From Zeugodacus cucurbitae (Eukaryota > Arthropoda > Insecta > Diptera > Tephritidae): 64,000 bases of DNA. A model generated the notes under the pieces. The model saw only the letters and a program-made list of their open reading frames with translations. It did not search any database and had not been told where the DNA came from. This document shows positions 47,261-60,504 of the stretch, piece by piece (the stretch's first letter is position 1; every line of letters begins with the position of its first letter). Both the position numbers and the translations under genes were made by a program. The DNA lies in the NCBI RefSeq assembly GCF_028554725.1, contig NC_071667.1, forward strand, positions 54,801,501-54,865,500. Reading direction: 5' to 3'.

Positions 47261-49413
47261 AATTTGCGGATTTCCGTTTGTTTGGCGTCAAAAATAGTCC
47301 AATCTGAGTAATTGAGTTGGAGGCATCAGCGACATTTCTTCATAACAAAAAATAAAAGTATGGCAGAGGTTTCCTATATAATTAGTTATTTGCCAACAAT
47401 GCTTAGAAAATTGTGGTTAGTTCCGTTTCCGTCGTTTGCATGCCACTTTGTTTGTTTGAAAAAATGAGACATGTGTAAGACACAAGCCGTTATACAAATG
47501 TGCTTTAAACTCACCGTGGCAACTGATAATTAACTACAAAATTGTGTTTATTCTGCCAAAAACATGCGCCAATAAACATCAAATATTCTCCGCCTTGTGT
47601 GTGGCTTCACACACACGCATTTGTATGTATGTATGTTGCATAGTTATATAAATCGTTTCAACTGTCGCTTATGCATGTGTGTGTGTGTAGTTTAATGAAA
47701 CTATTATCAAATTATATAATGCGTGAGTTTATCAGGTCTCGGCGATAATTGCATGGGTGTGTGCCCAACAACATGCGATTTATGTTATGAAACGCCGCCG
47801 AGGTGATTGCTTCAGCGGTTGTCGCTTCGAGACATTTACGCATCAATCCATCAGCATTTCAACGGGCTGGATATGAAAATGTGATTAGCGTCGCTTCGAA
47901 GTACCAGCAGGCTTTAGAGAGTGTTTGACACGTTTTTGGGTAAAAGCATTCGATTTTAGGGTTGGCGCAGCACGCCCAAAGGATTAAAATAGTTTGGTTC
48001 GGGCAAATAAGGATGTATGTGTTGGCTCACTATTTCCTATGTTAATTTAATTGCAACACATTAAAATAGTTTCTTGTGATGTTTTTTTTCTTGGTGTGTG
48101 TGTGGTGCTGTTGTTGATTTAAGGCGCTCGGCCAAAGTCTTAAACAAATATACACAAAGGAATAAATAGTGCGGCTTGTTAACCAGTTCAAGCACAACAC
48201 ACACACACACAAAACATAACTGATTTAAGTTGTATATATATTACGTACTGCATTATCCTTTGTATCCTCGGGGGAGACGCCATATCCTTATGCACACACT
48301 CACATGCATACATAGGTGTATATTGTGTTACTCCAAATCCTGTTGCTACTCAATCACATAGTCTTCAAATTATAGTTTGTTATGCCGCAAAGGAGAAAGG
48401 TTTTCTTATAGCCTAGCGACAGCTTTGATGTACTGTCATCAACTGACGATTTTGAATATATCCTTTACCTTGGCGCGCTATGCAAGTGAGTTTGGCTGAC
48501 GGTGTTACCGTTACCAAATCAAATTATGTGCCGTTGTAATCGTTCGACGTTGACAAATAACGAACTTTCTTTAATTAAGTTTACAGTGCAGAGGTTTTAA
48601 TTGTGTTAACTTGTATGTTTGCCTTTTGAATTATTAACCTCATTATCGATATGTGGGCGTGCGAGTGCGGCATGTAGACATTTCGTTGAAACTCATGTGT
48701 GATATACACACTGAAGAAAATTACAAAATTAGAATATTTTTAATTCAAGTAAGAAGTCTTGTTATTAATAGCCTTGATGTAGGATGTATGACCCCACAGC
48801 TATATACAAATCGTTTCATATATACTTTCTTGTTTGTATAGACAAAATTCGTTTTAATTTCAAATATATTTGTTGAAATACTTTAAATTAAGACTATAAT
48901 ACGTAGATACATATCTACGTATACCTAGAAACCAAATAAAATAAATCCATGTTCGATAACAAGGGTATCGAAGCTGAATATATTCGATAATCAAAAAAAT
49001 TATTACATTGAGCATAATTGTTTAATTTAATCAAACAGTTTGATCGAAATATTCCTCCATTTATTTTGATCTAGTGCGAGCCTCTTGATTAGACTCCAAC
49101 TTTTTTGGACCTTTGATATTTCGATATCCAAATTTCTACTTCAGATTAAGACGGATATGCCCTTGCATCAGCTGCCTTGTGAACTCTAGTCGATAGCGTT
49201 ACGGGTGATTCTGGATCTCGTCTCAGAACATTCTCGAGCCAGTCTCCAATCAAAATATATTTTTTTTTTGTTTTTAACAAAGAGATACTGATTGTTTGTT
49301 GCATTTATTTTCCCCCACTATTATACGAAACATAAAATCTTAAATTTAGTTTAAATAGATCCTTAATGACGTAATAAGTAATTTAGTATAATAACATAAA
49401 GTGTGACAAAATA
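47261..49413. other. non-coding DNA
   Basis: Simple GT- and CA-rich runs occur at 47600-47690 and 48195-48215. No gene or transposon motif is recognised. Confidence 0.4.
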
Positions 49414-49873
49414 CAGTGAAATTTCTCTAACTCGAATCACCATAATCCACTAAAAAATTGTTCATTAAAATATATTTTTTTCAAAAAGCTGTAAAATATA
49501 GATTTACCCACAGTTTTAGTTATTTACTTCGCAATAAGTTGTATTTAAATACATTAAAACATGTATTTTGTAACTTTGTTTGTTGCAGTTTGCTATTGAT
49601 TGGCTCTTGACGTCTATATCTCATGCCTTCGTTACACGATTTATGCAATCAATAAGTGTAAAATCATATTCTTTTTTTGCCCCCATACGATATAGAAAGA
49701 CTCTTTTAAAATTGTTCTCTGATAGTGAAATTTTAAATTTTGTATAATGTCCTGGTCGAAAAGTTCGATTTATGGAAGGAAATTTGTATGAAATTTGACT
49801 TCTAAACGGCAATAGTGTTCGAGTTATGGAGATCATCGACTTATAGAAGGTTCGAGTTATGGAAGTTCCACTG
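49414..49873. mobile_element. pogo/Tigger-like MITE
   Basis: The left tip is CAGTGAAATTTCTCTAACTC and the inverted right tip is CAGTGGAACTTCCATAACTC. Both continue GAA. A TA flanks each side (49412-49413 and 49874-49875). The CAGTGGAACxTC start and TA target are typical of pogo/Tigger elements. It is 460 bases long with no transposase. Confidence 0.75.
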
Positions 49874-52751
49874 TATTTCTTAAGCGCAAAACCTACAACT
49901 GAGCAATGTTCGGCAATCAAATTAAAATTGATTGCAGATAACCTGAGGGTACCTTGTGTTTTCTACTCACTTTCAGGCACAACAATTCTAATTATAACAT
50001 TCACACATGATGCATATTAAGAAGTTATACCCTACTGTACATTGTTCGAAGTTTTGATTTAAAAAACAATTTTTTTGTGGGTTGTCTCTCCACTTAACGG
50101 TTTTGATACCTGTCTGTTAACAGACGATCTGGGGATAAAGAGATTAAGATTAAGAAATAGGAGAGATCTACAATACAGAGAAACAATTTTATTTGGGAGT
50201 TCCGGATCTCAGAACCTGTAGAACCCGCATCCTAATTAAGTTTTGGTAGAGTACAGGTAACCAATTAGAAACTTTTTTCTCAGCCGAAAGAGAGGGAAAT
50301 TTGTGTAGCTGCATCCATATATTCGGTTTAGCTGTGCATAGAAGTTTAATGTTGGAAGAATCTGTACACCAGTAGGTGGCGCTGTGAGTGTTTTCCATAG
50401 AAAACAGCCCTTTATAGACTTATTAAACCCAACTCTCTTTACCTTATATCAAAATGCAAATAAAGTCTCGAAAGGAACTCTCAAATATTTAATAATCTCC
50501 CATCTATATCATTCGTAACTTCTGCTTAAACTAATGAAGTTAAAGAAGAATATCCAATAACAAATTCAAGGTACGAAGTATTTACCTAATAATATGAGTG
50601 ATTAGTGGAAAAATTAGAGTATATTTTTTATCACTGTCGTTAATTCATTCCGTTAATATGTCAAACAATGTAGTAATACGAAGTTTAAGAATCAATAATA
50701 AACTTAATAGGTACATAAAGTTGCAGGGGATATTTGAACTAACTTTATGACCATATTCATACATCGCTTGAAGCCTATAGGATTTTTATTGAAAGTAAAT
50801 TGACTTCTGACTGTTTTCAGAAAGATATAATTATAATATAGCCGACTTGTTAACGTATGATACTAAGAATCACACACTCAGACCGCTTGACTACCGCCTC
50901 CTGCATCATAAGAACTTTATATAAATGAAACTGCGCGTTTCTTTAAGACTCTCCTGGGACGCATATAATCATGTGAAAGGGATACGAGCACATTATATTT
51001 GCATGAGTGAGTGTGTGTGTGTATGTGCAGTATACATGTATGAGTTTAAATGCACCCCAGCCACACACGTGTGCTTGCTTGCTGATCTCTTGCCCCCCTT
51101 TGCCGTGTGAAAATAGTAAATATTTACATTGTGCAAGTCAGCGAATGATTTACGAACCAGAACTTCGGGAGCGTCTCGATACTCGATTGTGGGCTGCAAG
51201 GACCTGTTTTGCATACTCATAGGAGCGCACACACACATACACGCTTTATATGCGATTTTAGAGTTGTGCGTTAAAAAAGAGATTTACGACTTTCCGTTTT
51301 TTCAGCTGCTCTCATTATTTGTTGCTTTCTTCTTCTATTCTTTTTTTAATTTTTAGTGAACATTTCTTGTTTTCCTGCGACACTCACTCACCACACATGT
51401 GACCTCGGTGGACTCATGCATGTCCTGCGTCCTTTTTTTTGTGGCGTCGTGATTTTGTCATTGCAAGCATGGCAATGACTATGTAAAATCGTTTACACCA
51501 ACAACAATGTGATTTGTGTCACCGAAGCTTATCGCCGACATGTCGTAGTCGAGCGAATTCGTGTGCTTGTAAGCTGTTTGTTAAGGATTTATGAGGTCGC
51601 AGGTTCACAGTTCACAGGTCGTGCATATCGGCACGACAACGAGCGTTTACACTAAGGCACATATGTAAGTATGTGCGGAAGCTTATGTACCGATCAAGCT
51701 TGTTAACCTGCTAAACTTGAACTGTGTCTCGACGCGGTTTTTTATTGCGGCTGCGAACTGGTGGGACCATATATTTACATGCATACAAGTGCATTTTAAT
51801 TACGGGTGTTCTTAAAAATTGGGAGCTAACTTTAAAATCATATCTCCCACACTGAGACCTCAATGTTTACATATTCTAGTCGAAACCGTAATATATGAAT
51901 TTTGATTTCGTCTCCAATCGGTTGTGGTGTGTATTGTGGTGGTTCGGTCAAAGTGTGATTTTTTATATGAAGACTCAACGTATTTAAATGAATATTTGTT
52001 ACTTGTAACGATAAAAACCGACTCTTCTTGAAGTCGGCGGCATTACTTAGTGTCCCGATCGGAGTAGATTAAAGCCTGCGACATTGTTGTCAATTCAATT
52101 CTATTTTAGATTCCAAATTCGTAACATATACTTGTTTGACAACTCGTGACTAAAAGTGGTATAAATCGAATTATAATTTCATACATATATTTCAAGCCCC
52201 CAGATAAGAGAACCTCAGATGACTTTTAGTAGATATTTTTTAAGTGGATATCTTCAAATGCGTTCTGAACTTATCAACCGCCTCGTCGAAAAACGTTGAT
52301 CTCATCAAATCGATGTTTTGAATGCTAAAAAAGCCAGTTTTTTCAGGCGATGACAAAAAACAAAAACAGGCAACTATTTGCCTGGAAATGCTTAGTTTGC
52401 GAACAATTTATGTTTAAGCCTTTGTTTTAGCGATTTACAAATTGTGTAGGATCCAACGTGAACATATTTTTTTGCAATCAAATGTTCATGTTATATTGAA
52501 TGTATACTGGTTTCATAATTGCCTATAGTTGCCTCAAAGTCCCGATAGATCACATGACTATCTTAGAATATCAGTTTGATGCTGTACGCCTCAAAAATGT
52601 CAAATTTTATGATAAAGTTCTTAGTTGCCAGTCTACAACATTGGTTTGCCCAATCTAGAAATGTAAAAGGCATTCTACGTATATACAATATATATGGACA
52701 TATTTCCTTAAATATACTGTAGTGTGAAATCGGTTCTTAAATATAAGACTT
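49874..52751. other. non-coding DNA
   Basis: A patch richer in CA and GT lies at 50990-51720. No supported gene; the short frames on both strands in that patch come from the dinucleotide runs. Confidence 0.4.
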
Positions 52752-53849
52752 TTTTTATACTCTCTCAACAAAAGTTGCTAAAGAGAGTATTATAGTTTTG
52801 TTCACATAACGGTTGTTTGTAACATCCAAAACTAAACGAGTTAGATATATGGTAATAGATACCAAAGTGATCAGGGTGACGAGTAGAGTTCAAATCCGAA
52901 TGTCTGTCTGTCCGTCCGTTCCATAGGAAGGTTGCTTTCGAAGATGGCAAAATCGGACCACTGCCACGCCCACAAAATGGTGAAAACCGAAAACACATAA
53001 AGTGCCATAACTGAGCCATAAATAAAGCTATGGAAATAAAATTTGGTACAAAGGATCGCACTATGAAGGGGCATATTTGGATTAAATTTTTATGGAGAAG
53101 TGGGCGTGGCCCCGCCCCTACTAGATTTTTTCACATATCTCGTAAACTACTTAAGCTATATCAACCAAACTTTCTAGAATCGATTCTTTTAGGTAATACC
53201 TTATATAGTCCAAAAATGGAGGGTATCGGATTATAACCACGCCCACCTCCCATACAAAGGTTATGTTGAAAACTACTAAAAATGCTTTGATTCAGTAAGA
53301 GAAAACACCAGAAATCTTAAATTTCATTATAAAGAAGGTACAGAAGGGCTCCCAAATTGGTAAACAAAATTTTAAGTGGGTCTGGCTCCGCCCACTTATG
53401 GGTCAATGAAACTTGGTTTGTAATATTTTCCTTACATCCCAATGTCCCATATGTTGAGAAAATGAATCGGTTCACAACCACACCTACTTACTATATACCA
53501 GAACTGTGTGGTCGATCTGAATCGTTTACTTTACAATATGTAAAGTAAGCACCAGTGAAGATATCGGAACAGAACTTTGCATAAATACTGCATTTATTGT
53601 GTGGCAGCCCCTTTCTAAAAATCGCCGAAATCGGAACATAGGCTTTCAAGGCCCCATATAACGAACACGAGGACCTCGGTGCTTCTAACCTAATATTATG
53701 ATTTCCAACTTTCAATTGGCTTTATATAATATATAGGACGAATATGTGGGTCAAATTGTGTATTATATAATATAAATAAAGTTAAATAAATAAATTGCGA
53801 GAGTATAAAATGTTCGGTCACAACCGGACTTAAACCTTCCTTACTTGTT
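52752..53849 (+). mobile_element. Helentron-associated-like element, near full length, 53 kb copy
   Basis: It starts TTTTATACTCTCTCAAC and forms a 5' hairpin (TACTCTCT... AGAGAGTA). It contains ATAGTTTTGTTCACATAACG, CTGTCTGTCCGTCCG, CGGACCACTGCCACGCCC and GGATCGCACTATGAAGGGGC. It ends TTGCGAGAGTATAAAA (inverse of the start), a decayed hairpin (GTTCGG...CCGGAC) and CTTACTTGTT. It is about 1.1 kb and non-coding. The open frames inside it are by-products of the repeat and recur between copies. Confidence 0.8.
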
Positions 53850-55249
53850 AATCTATGTTCTTCTGGTTTCTTGTAAAGTTTTAGTTTAGTTTTAAGCGCC
53901 TCCCTATTATATATACATATATCATTTATACAACCTTCATATATTTTACCAACGAAGTTCAACGGCTAAATACGCCAAACTTTAAGCTATAATACGGCAA
54001 TTAAGCAACTATTAGTTGAATAAATCAAGAAATTTTAGGCTAAACTACTTTCTCCAAAGAACTTAATGTCTTCTTGGAAATCTCGAAGTACAATTGCAAC
54101 GTTATTTAATGCTAGCCGATTTGCACAGTTAACACAAAAACTATTGCAATTTTCTTAACTGATTTAGAGCTTAACTACAGTTAGCAAACACTTGTGCTTT
54201 CAAAAAACAAAAATATTTGTATGTATGTACAATGGTATGCATATTGTTATATAATGGGGGTATTGTAAACAACTACTAATCACTGCAATAAAATAGATAA
54301 CCCAAATGGCACTTACGCCTGTTTCCCCTCCGGAAAGCATTTAAATAGCGACAACTTGAAGAACTCACTTACAAATAAGAAAGCAAGGACATTTAATTTC
54401 GCATTCGCGCTCATAAAATTTACCCATAACTACTTAGTTACAACTGGAAATCCATTAAGTTGTCGAAATCCGTATAGTACGTGTATATTTAGCCGATGAC
54501 GTCTTGCCGCTGTCAAGTGGACACATTTCCCCACCACTATCAGCTGCCATTATATTCTGCATGCCATTAGCACCCAATACACTCCGGCGTTACAATGAAG
54601 TCGTCATTTTCATTTCTTTTTTTTTTTTTTTTGATAATGTTCTCCGCCTCTTGGTCTCGCTGGCTCGACGACGGTAAAATCATAAAACCACTCATGCAAC
54701 AACTACAAAGTGCCATTTATGCTTTGTCTGACGCACCGTACCCCCATCCCCACTCATTGTCCTTTTGTTAGCCGCATTGATATTTATGTTTGCTGTTGCA
54801 GACTTATTTGAATGACATTGTTTTTATTATTGTCATGATTTTTGTAGTTTCCTCTATTTTCTCACATATCCTTTATGCTCGTGGTAGGATTGTTAATGCG
54901 GCTGAATGACTGTACCAACTTTTAAAGGAAAAATTGATTTGGGTATATGGATTATGTCTATAAATGTTCAAGGTTCATCTGTCGTTTTTATAATCTTAAG
55001 TGCTACTATATGTTTAAAAAACATATTTTCATGTAAGATATTTTGAAATGCAAACCTGCATTTATCGTTATTTAAGGGCTAGCAAAGGATTTTCTTGATA
55101 TTATATTTTGATATCAATTTTGAGAATGAAATTACGCCAGTTGTCTCCTCATTTTATTAAGTACCGCAACAAAACTTTTAGTTTAACATAAACTAATAAC
55201 CGAAATTCAGAGACTCTTTTACTTCCCGATTTTTGTAACCTCTGCTAAA
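53850..55249. other. non-coding DNA
   Basis: A T run lies near 54617-54632. The patch at 54480-54800 is less AT-rich and may be regulatory. No gene is supported. Confidence 0.4.
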
Positions 55250-55510
55250 GATAATAGTCATCATCATCAACTTGGCACTAAAACCGGGTGTCGGTTTTGG
55301 CTGCGTCCATAACTCTACGCCGGTCGTTTCTGCATTGCACACGACGGCGTCAGTTGTAGATTTCAAGCTTCGCCAGGTCTACATCCACTTGATCCTTCCA
55401 CCTGAGTTTCGGTCGTCCTTTTATTTGTCGGTCGCCGTATCGTATATTTTACGCTCTCTTCCATCCGGGAGATATGTCCAAGCCAGCACAGTCGCTGCAT
55501 TTAATGGTTC
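55250..55510 (-). mobile_element. RTE-type retrotransposon 3' end with a (GAT)n tail
   Basis: The minus strand encodes RYGDRQIKGRPKLRWKDQVD, VDLAKLEIYN, a stop, then CRNDRRRVMDAAKT. This is the RTE C-terminal module (GRPxLRWxDQVDxDL, then NWRRxAxDR). It ends in a TGATGATGATGA tail at 55256-55268. It is a different subfamily from the GAA-tailed copies. Two internal stops make it dead. Confidence 0.7.
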
Positions 55511-55979
55511 TGAATGCAAATATTAACCAATTATTCGAGAATGTATTTCAAGAGGATTACGATGTTGATATGGATATGATAGACTTAAAAACGACCTAAA
55601 TTAATTGTAGCTTTACAAATTTTAGAAAGTAGTAAGGCGGCTCGGTACATAAAGACAAGTGGAATATGTCGACTTAGTCTTCTCTTGGAATCTGCGTTAC
55701 ATGCTTTGAAATTCAACATAAAATGGACCTTGACCTTAAGTGTCACTTTCAACTTTGCAAGACAATAATACAGATCTTCTTGAACAAACAAAACTGACAT
55801 TCTACAAGCCTCTCAACAAATTTGTTTTAATATATGATATGGACCTTTGGTAAATATGAAATGGGATACCATTATAATGCTAGAATAATCCCTTTGTTCA
55901 AAAACAAAAATAATTTGAGAAGGCATGGTTTCACATGCTGTTTTTAAATAATGCAAAATGAGGCAAGTGAAACCGTTAC
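55511..55979. other. non-coding DNA
   Basis: AT-rich spacer. No supported feature. Confidence 0.4.
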
Positions 55980-56330
55980 TGGCTGCATTTGCAGGGACTT
56001 CGCCACTCCAAACTGTTTCTTGGGGAATATAACCAGAAAATGTTTAAACTATTGAAAGCGCTCCCAAGAAACAAACTGAGACAACTAGTGGCACTTTACA
56101 CTGGCCACTGCAGTCTAAGGTGCCATCTGTACAAACTAGGAATCTGCTCATCGGATCAATGCCGAATCTGTGTTCTAGAAGCGGAGACAACTGAGCATCT
56201 ACTTATTGACTGTCACGCGAGAAAAAAAGCGTCAGATAATGGGGGCTCTGTATTCCCAAAGAGACGGTTTCACGTCCATCAGCCCTGGAATTTTATTAAG
56301 CCTTCTTATCGCGACGGGATTAGATGTTAA
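55980..56330 (+). mobile_element. non-LTR retrotransposon C-terminal fragment
   Basis: The frame reads LRHSKLFLGEYNQKMFKLLK, then LRQLVALYTGHCSLRCHLYK, LGICSSDQCRIC, then TTEHLLIDCHA. It has the LTGHC block and an intact CxxC...HxxxxC knuckle. It is the same C-terminal module as at 18.6, 28.2 and 61.2 kb, from a further subfamily. Confidence 0.7.
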
Positions 56331-58483
56331 ATTTTGATAATAGGAGAGGGCACAATATACCATAGGTCGCAGTGCGTTCCTCAATTCTTAATCTGAGAAT
56401 AATCTACGAGAATTTAGGTAATGAAGCACAGATACACAAAATTGTTTCATGAATTAAAGCTAAAATTAGGAAAAAATTAAAAACAAGGGAATTTATAATA
56501 TAACTAATAATTTCATTTTGTACTAATTTGGAAGATCCACACATTTTAGTAGTCATCAGAAGAACATTTTACTAGCTTAGGATAATAATTAGAAACCTTT
56601 GGCTTAAAGTACCATAGCATCCAAATCAAATAAAAATATTGGCTCAAGTACATACTATTCGTCTCTCTTTCGAATAGACAGAATAAACAAACAATGTAAA
56701 TAGTAATTTTACGCAACGGATAACAACGAAAACGTTAAGCAAAAGTTGTTAAGAGCCAAAGTCAAACGAAAGTTGGACGTATCCATGTAATATCTTGTAT
56801 AAAAAATGCAAAAACTGGTGGAAGACATGAGAAAAGACTGAAAGGAATCGGTAGCACTTGCAACAACAAAAAAAATTAAATTAAAAATACTGTAATTACA
56901 AGTTTAATTGAATAGAATTCTCAAAAATATATTTAACCAAAGTGAAGTAGAGCTAAAACGACAAAGTGGAAGCGTGAGTTGCTCGTTGAGGTTGGCTGGT
57001 TGGTTGCTAAGTGAGGGTAAAAAGAATTTCCAACATTTTTTTTTTTACTTTCACAAGCTAAATGTGGAATTTGGTTAAGGTAATTTCGGCCGGAAAAATA
57101 TGCTAATTTCATAATCTACGCCTTCGAAACATGCTGACTGCGGAAAAGACGTATTGTTTGTAAAACGGTAGAGTGGAAGGATACTTAAGTGAGAGTTGGG
57201 TGAAATTCTCAATCGAGCAAGCATTGAGCTTTGAAGAAGAAAGCCAACAAAGCGCAACGCAGTTATTATTTACGTGTCCTGCACGTGAAGTAAAAGTTCA
57301 ATTGTGGCAAATACTTAAAAATGCAAAAGAGGTCGAACGGTAGTCCAGGCGCCCAAAGGCAGAGCAAAAAAAAAATACGAAAACACAACAAAAACAATGT
57401 GTTACAAGTGGCCCGCCAGCTATTACCATTTTTTGGTCCATTTATTAGATTTGTTTCAATTTCCTGTACACTAAAAGCTGTTGCATATTTATGGCTGACG
57501 ACCAAGTATTTTTTTTTTGTTTTTTTTCCTTTCAACAGCTCCACATCTTTTAAACTTTCGGCTTAAAAGACATTATAAGCGCTCAGCGGCTGAAGGTGCT
57601 CAAGAACATGAATTTACTGTGCTTTTTCCTCGTTTTTGTTATTTTTGTTATTCTAAAGCGCGCATTACGCTCCACTCATACCATTTCCAAGACAATTTTT
57701 TGCTCTTTGAATTCGTAATTAAATTCTTATATGTTCGGCAAGAAATGAGATAAGCTAATTTACAGCCCACTTGGTCAATTCTCATTGCACCCACCCCTCG
57801 GCCGTGGGGTCGAGTGATTAGCGGCATGATGTTGTGTTTCCAATATAAATTAGTAATTAACAAACAGTTTTTTTTTCGGACTCTTAAATTGTGCTCCCAC
57901 CGCCGTCGCTAATTTACTGTATTTGGTTTGTCAAACTGGATTTGGGAAGCGCAATTTTAATGAGTCCTAGTCCTATTCTGTCTGCCATTTCGGCCATAAC
58001 TAACGAAGTGCCGCCATGGCTCTGCCTTTGTACTGGGGAGTTGGGGTGCAACTGTTTTAGTGCTGATAAAAAGCTTGAGGCTTAAAAGTATCGAATTTTA
58101 ATATTGATGTGGATTTTAATTATTCATGGCCGACAGCAGTATGACTTTGCAACTTAGAACAGGGAAAAATCATAGAGTAGTGCAGCTGTTTTAGCACATT
58201 TTTTGTTCTTATTCAAACAAAACAAACTGAGAACTGTATGGCAAAAAGATATAAAATACTAATTTCAGCTTGAAAAAAAAATAGAATAAAATAAAAATAA
58301 AATAAAAATAATAATCTCAAGGCAACTATATTAATGATCTGCCAGAGTTTCGTATTTTGTATAGTTGCACCTATATTTTAAGCAAGTTGAAATTGTTTTC
58401 AGATTACAGAAAAGGGAAAAAATATCATTATTACATTACATTGATATTAAACTCGATGAAGACATGATCAAGCATATGATAGG
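56331..58483. other. non-coding DNA
   Basis: A more complex patch at 56950-58080 has frames on both strands but no domain. An AATAAA-rich simple stretch lies at 58265-58310. No gene is supported. Confidence 0.4.
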
Positions 58484-59785
58484 TTTTTATACTCTCGCAA
58501 CCTGTTGTACAGAGTATAATAGTTTTGTTCATATAACGGTTGTTTGTGTCACCAAGAAATATAAGAGTTAGATATGGGGTAATATATACATAAATGATCA
58601 GGATGACGAGTGGATTTGAAATCCGGATGCCTGTCCGTCCGTCTGTCCGTGCAAGCGATAACTTGAGTAAAAATTAAGATATCTTAATGAAACTTGGATC
58701 ACATGTTCCTTGGCACCCTGAGGAGGTTGCTTTCGAAAATGGGCAAAATCGGTCCACTGCCACGACCACAAAATGGCGGAAACCGAAAACCTACAGTGTC
58801 ATAACTAAGCCATAAATAAAGTTATGAAAATGAAATTTTGAACATAGGATCCCATTAGGGAGGGGCACATTTGGATGAAATTTTTTTTTGGAAAAGTGGG
58901 CGTGACCCCGCCACAAATAGGTTTTTTGTATATATCTTGCAAACCAATAAAGCTATATAAACCAAACTTTCTGCAGTCGTTTCTTTTAGCCGTTTCCTTA
59001 TACAGTCCAAAAATGAAAGAAATCGGATAATAACCACGCCCACCTCCCATACAAAGGTTAGGTTGAAAATTACTAAAAGTGCGTTAACTCACTCACGAAA
59101 AACGTCAGAAACACCAAATTTTATATAGGAAATGGCAGAGGGAAGCTGCACTGAGATTTTTTTACAAAATGGAAAATGGGCGTGGAGCTGCCCACTTATG
59201 GGTCAAAAACCATATCTCAAGAACTATTCGATCGATTTCAATGAAATTCGGTATATAACACTTTCTTGACACCCTGATGACACGGGTGGAATATGGGCGA
59301 AATCGGTTCAGAACTACATCTACTTCCCATATAACTCAATTTTGAATTCTTTTGATTCGTTCACTTTATAATACATATATAGTGCCTAAGGGTAATTTTT
59401 CACCGAAAATATAGGTAAATCCCTCAGATATTTTTATGTAAGTCATTCCCACTGAATTTTTTTCTAATAACAGTTTCTCTCTGTACCTGAAATGGTAAAA
59501 ATCGGGTCATAACTTCCCCCAGATCCCATATACCTAATTATAAGTAATATTAAATTAAGGGAGCGTATAGTCTTCGATACATTGTATCTTGGTGGTGAAA
59601 ACGAGTGAAATCGGTTTAGGAATTACCTCAGTCCCCATATACTATTTATAGTGATTTTCGTTATTCTATCGAACTTTATGCCGAATATATGGGTCGAATT
59701 GTGTTATCTTTATAAAATTACATCAATAAATTGCGAGAGTATAAAATGTTCGGCTACACCCGAACTTAGCCCTTCCTTACTTGTT
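58484..59785 (+). mobile_element. Helentron-associated-like element, best preserved (58 kb copy)
   Basis: The copy is 1.3 kb. The subterminal inverted repeat TTTTATACTCTCGCAA lies at 58485-58500 and its exact inverse at 59731-59746. A 5' hairpin (TATACTCT...AGAGTATA) sits within the first 35 bases. A 3' hairpin GTTCGG (59748-59753) with CCGAAC (59760-59765) is followed by CCTTCCTTACTTGTT. The structure fits HINE/DINE elements: short subterminal repeats near each end, 3' stem-loop, no clear target duplication. No Rep or helicase sequence is present, so it is non-autonomous. Confidence 0.8.
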
Positions 59786-60504
59786 CTATCTACAAATTGT
59801 TTTGAATCCCCCGAAATAATCGATAAAGGTATACTAATGTCGCTATGTTTGTACTGCAATGGACATATATTGAGTGAATTTTGAGATATACACATATAAA
59901 ACTATCGATAATTTCATAAGAGTCTAATTTAACCCGATATATAAATGCTTCGGGATGATAATATATTAGACTTACAAATGCTTCTTATGAGAAATCGAAC
60001 ATAGACCCGTCGCCGTCAACTTTTGGACGCTATTTCATTACTCACTCAGTAATGGTGGGTTCCGCCTATCTTTCTATCTTGACTTTATAATGGATTTCTC
60101 GAACAAAGAAAAATGTATTCATTAAAAGCCAGCCTACAGCCCTCGACAATGGGATTTCTTCATCTCAGGCTTTATGAATCAAGTAATTGTGTGCATTAAA
60201 AAATTTATATTGACATTGACCGGAACGCTTTGACATAACAGATTGGGCAGGTAAATTATTGGTTTTAGGACCCCAAAGTTAAATTTAATCAATCTTTTAA
60301 TAATTTTGACTGGTCTACCCCCTTAACTATTACTCTCATGTGATCTTTCTGCACTTTTTCATTTAAGGGGTGATTTTCCTCCATCGTATCTCAAAAAAGC
60401 CTAGACCCAATGACTTGATGACTATTACACTATACGGCAAAATCGACTTTTTTCTGTGTATTGGACCAAATTGCGTTTTTTCGGGAGATTGAGACATTTT
60501 GAAA
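59786..60504. other. non-coding DNA
   Basis: AT-rich spacer with no supported feature. Confidence 0.4.

Noticed and set aside
52765..53548. several frames within the Helentron-associated-like element at 53 kb
   Set aside because: Similar frames recur in the copies at 36, 40 and 58 kb and are by-products of the non-coding repeat, not genes.
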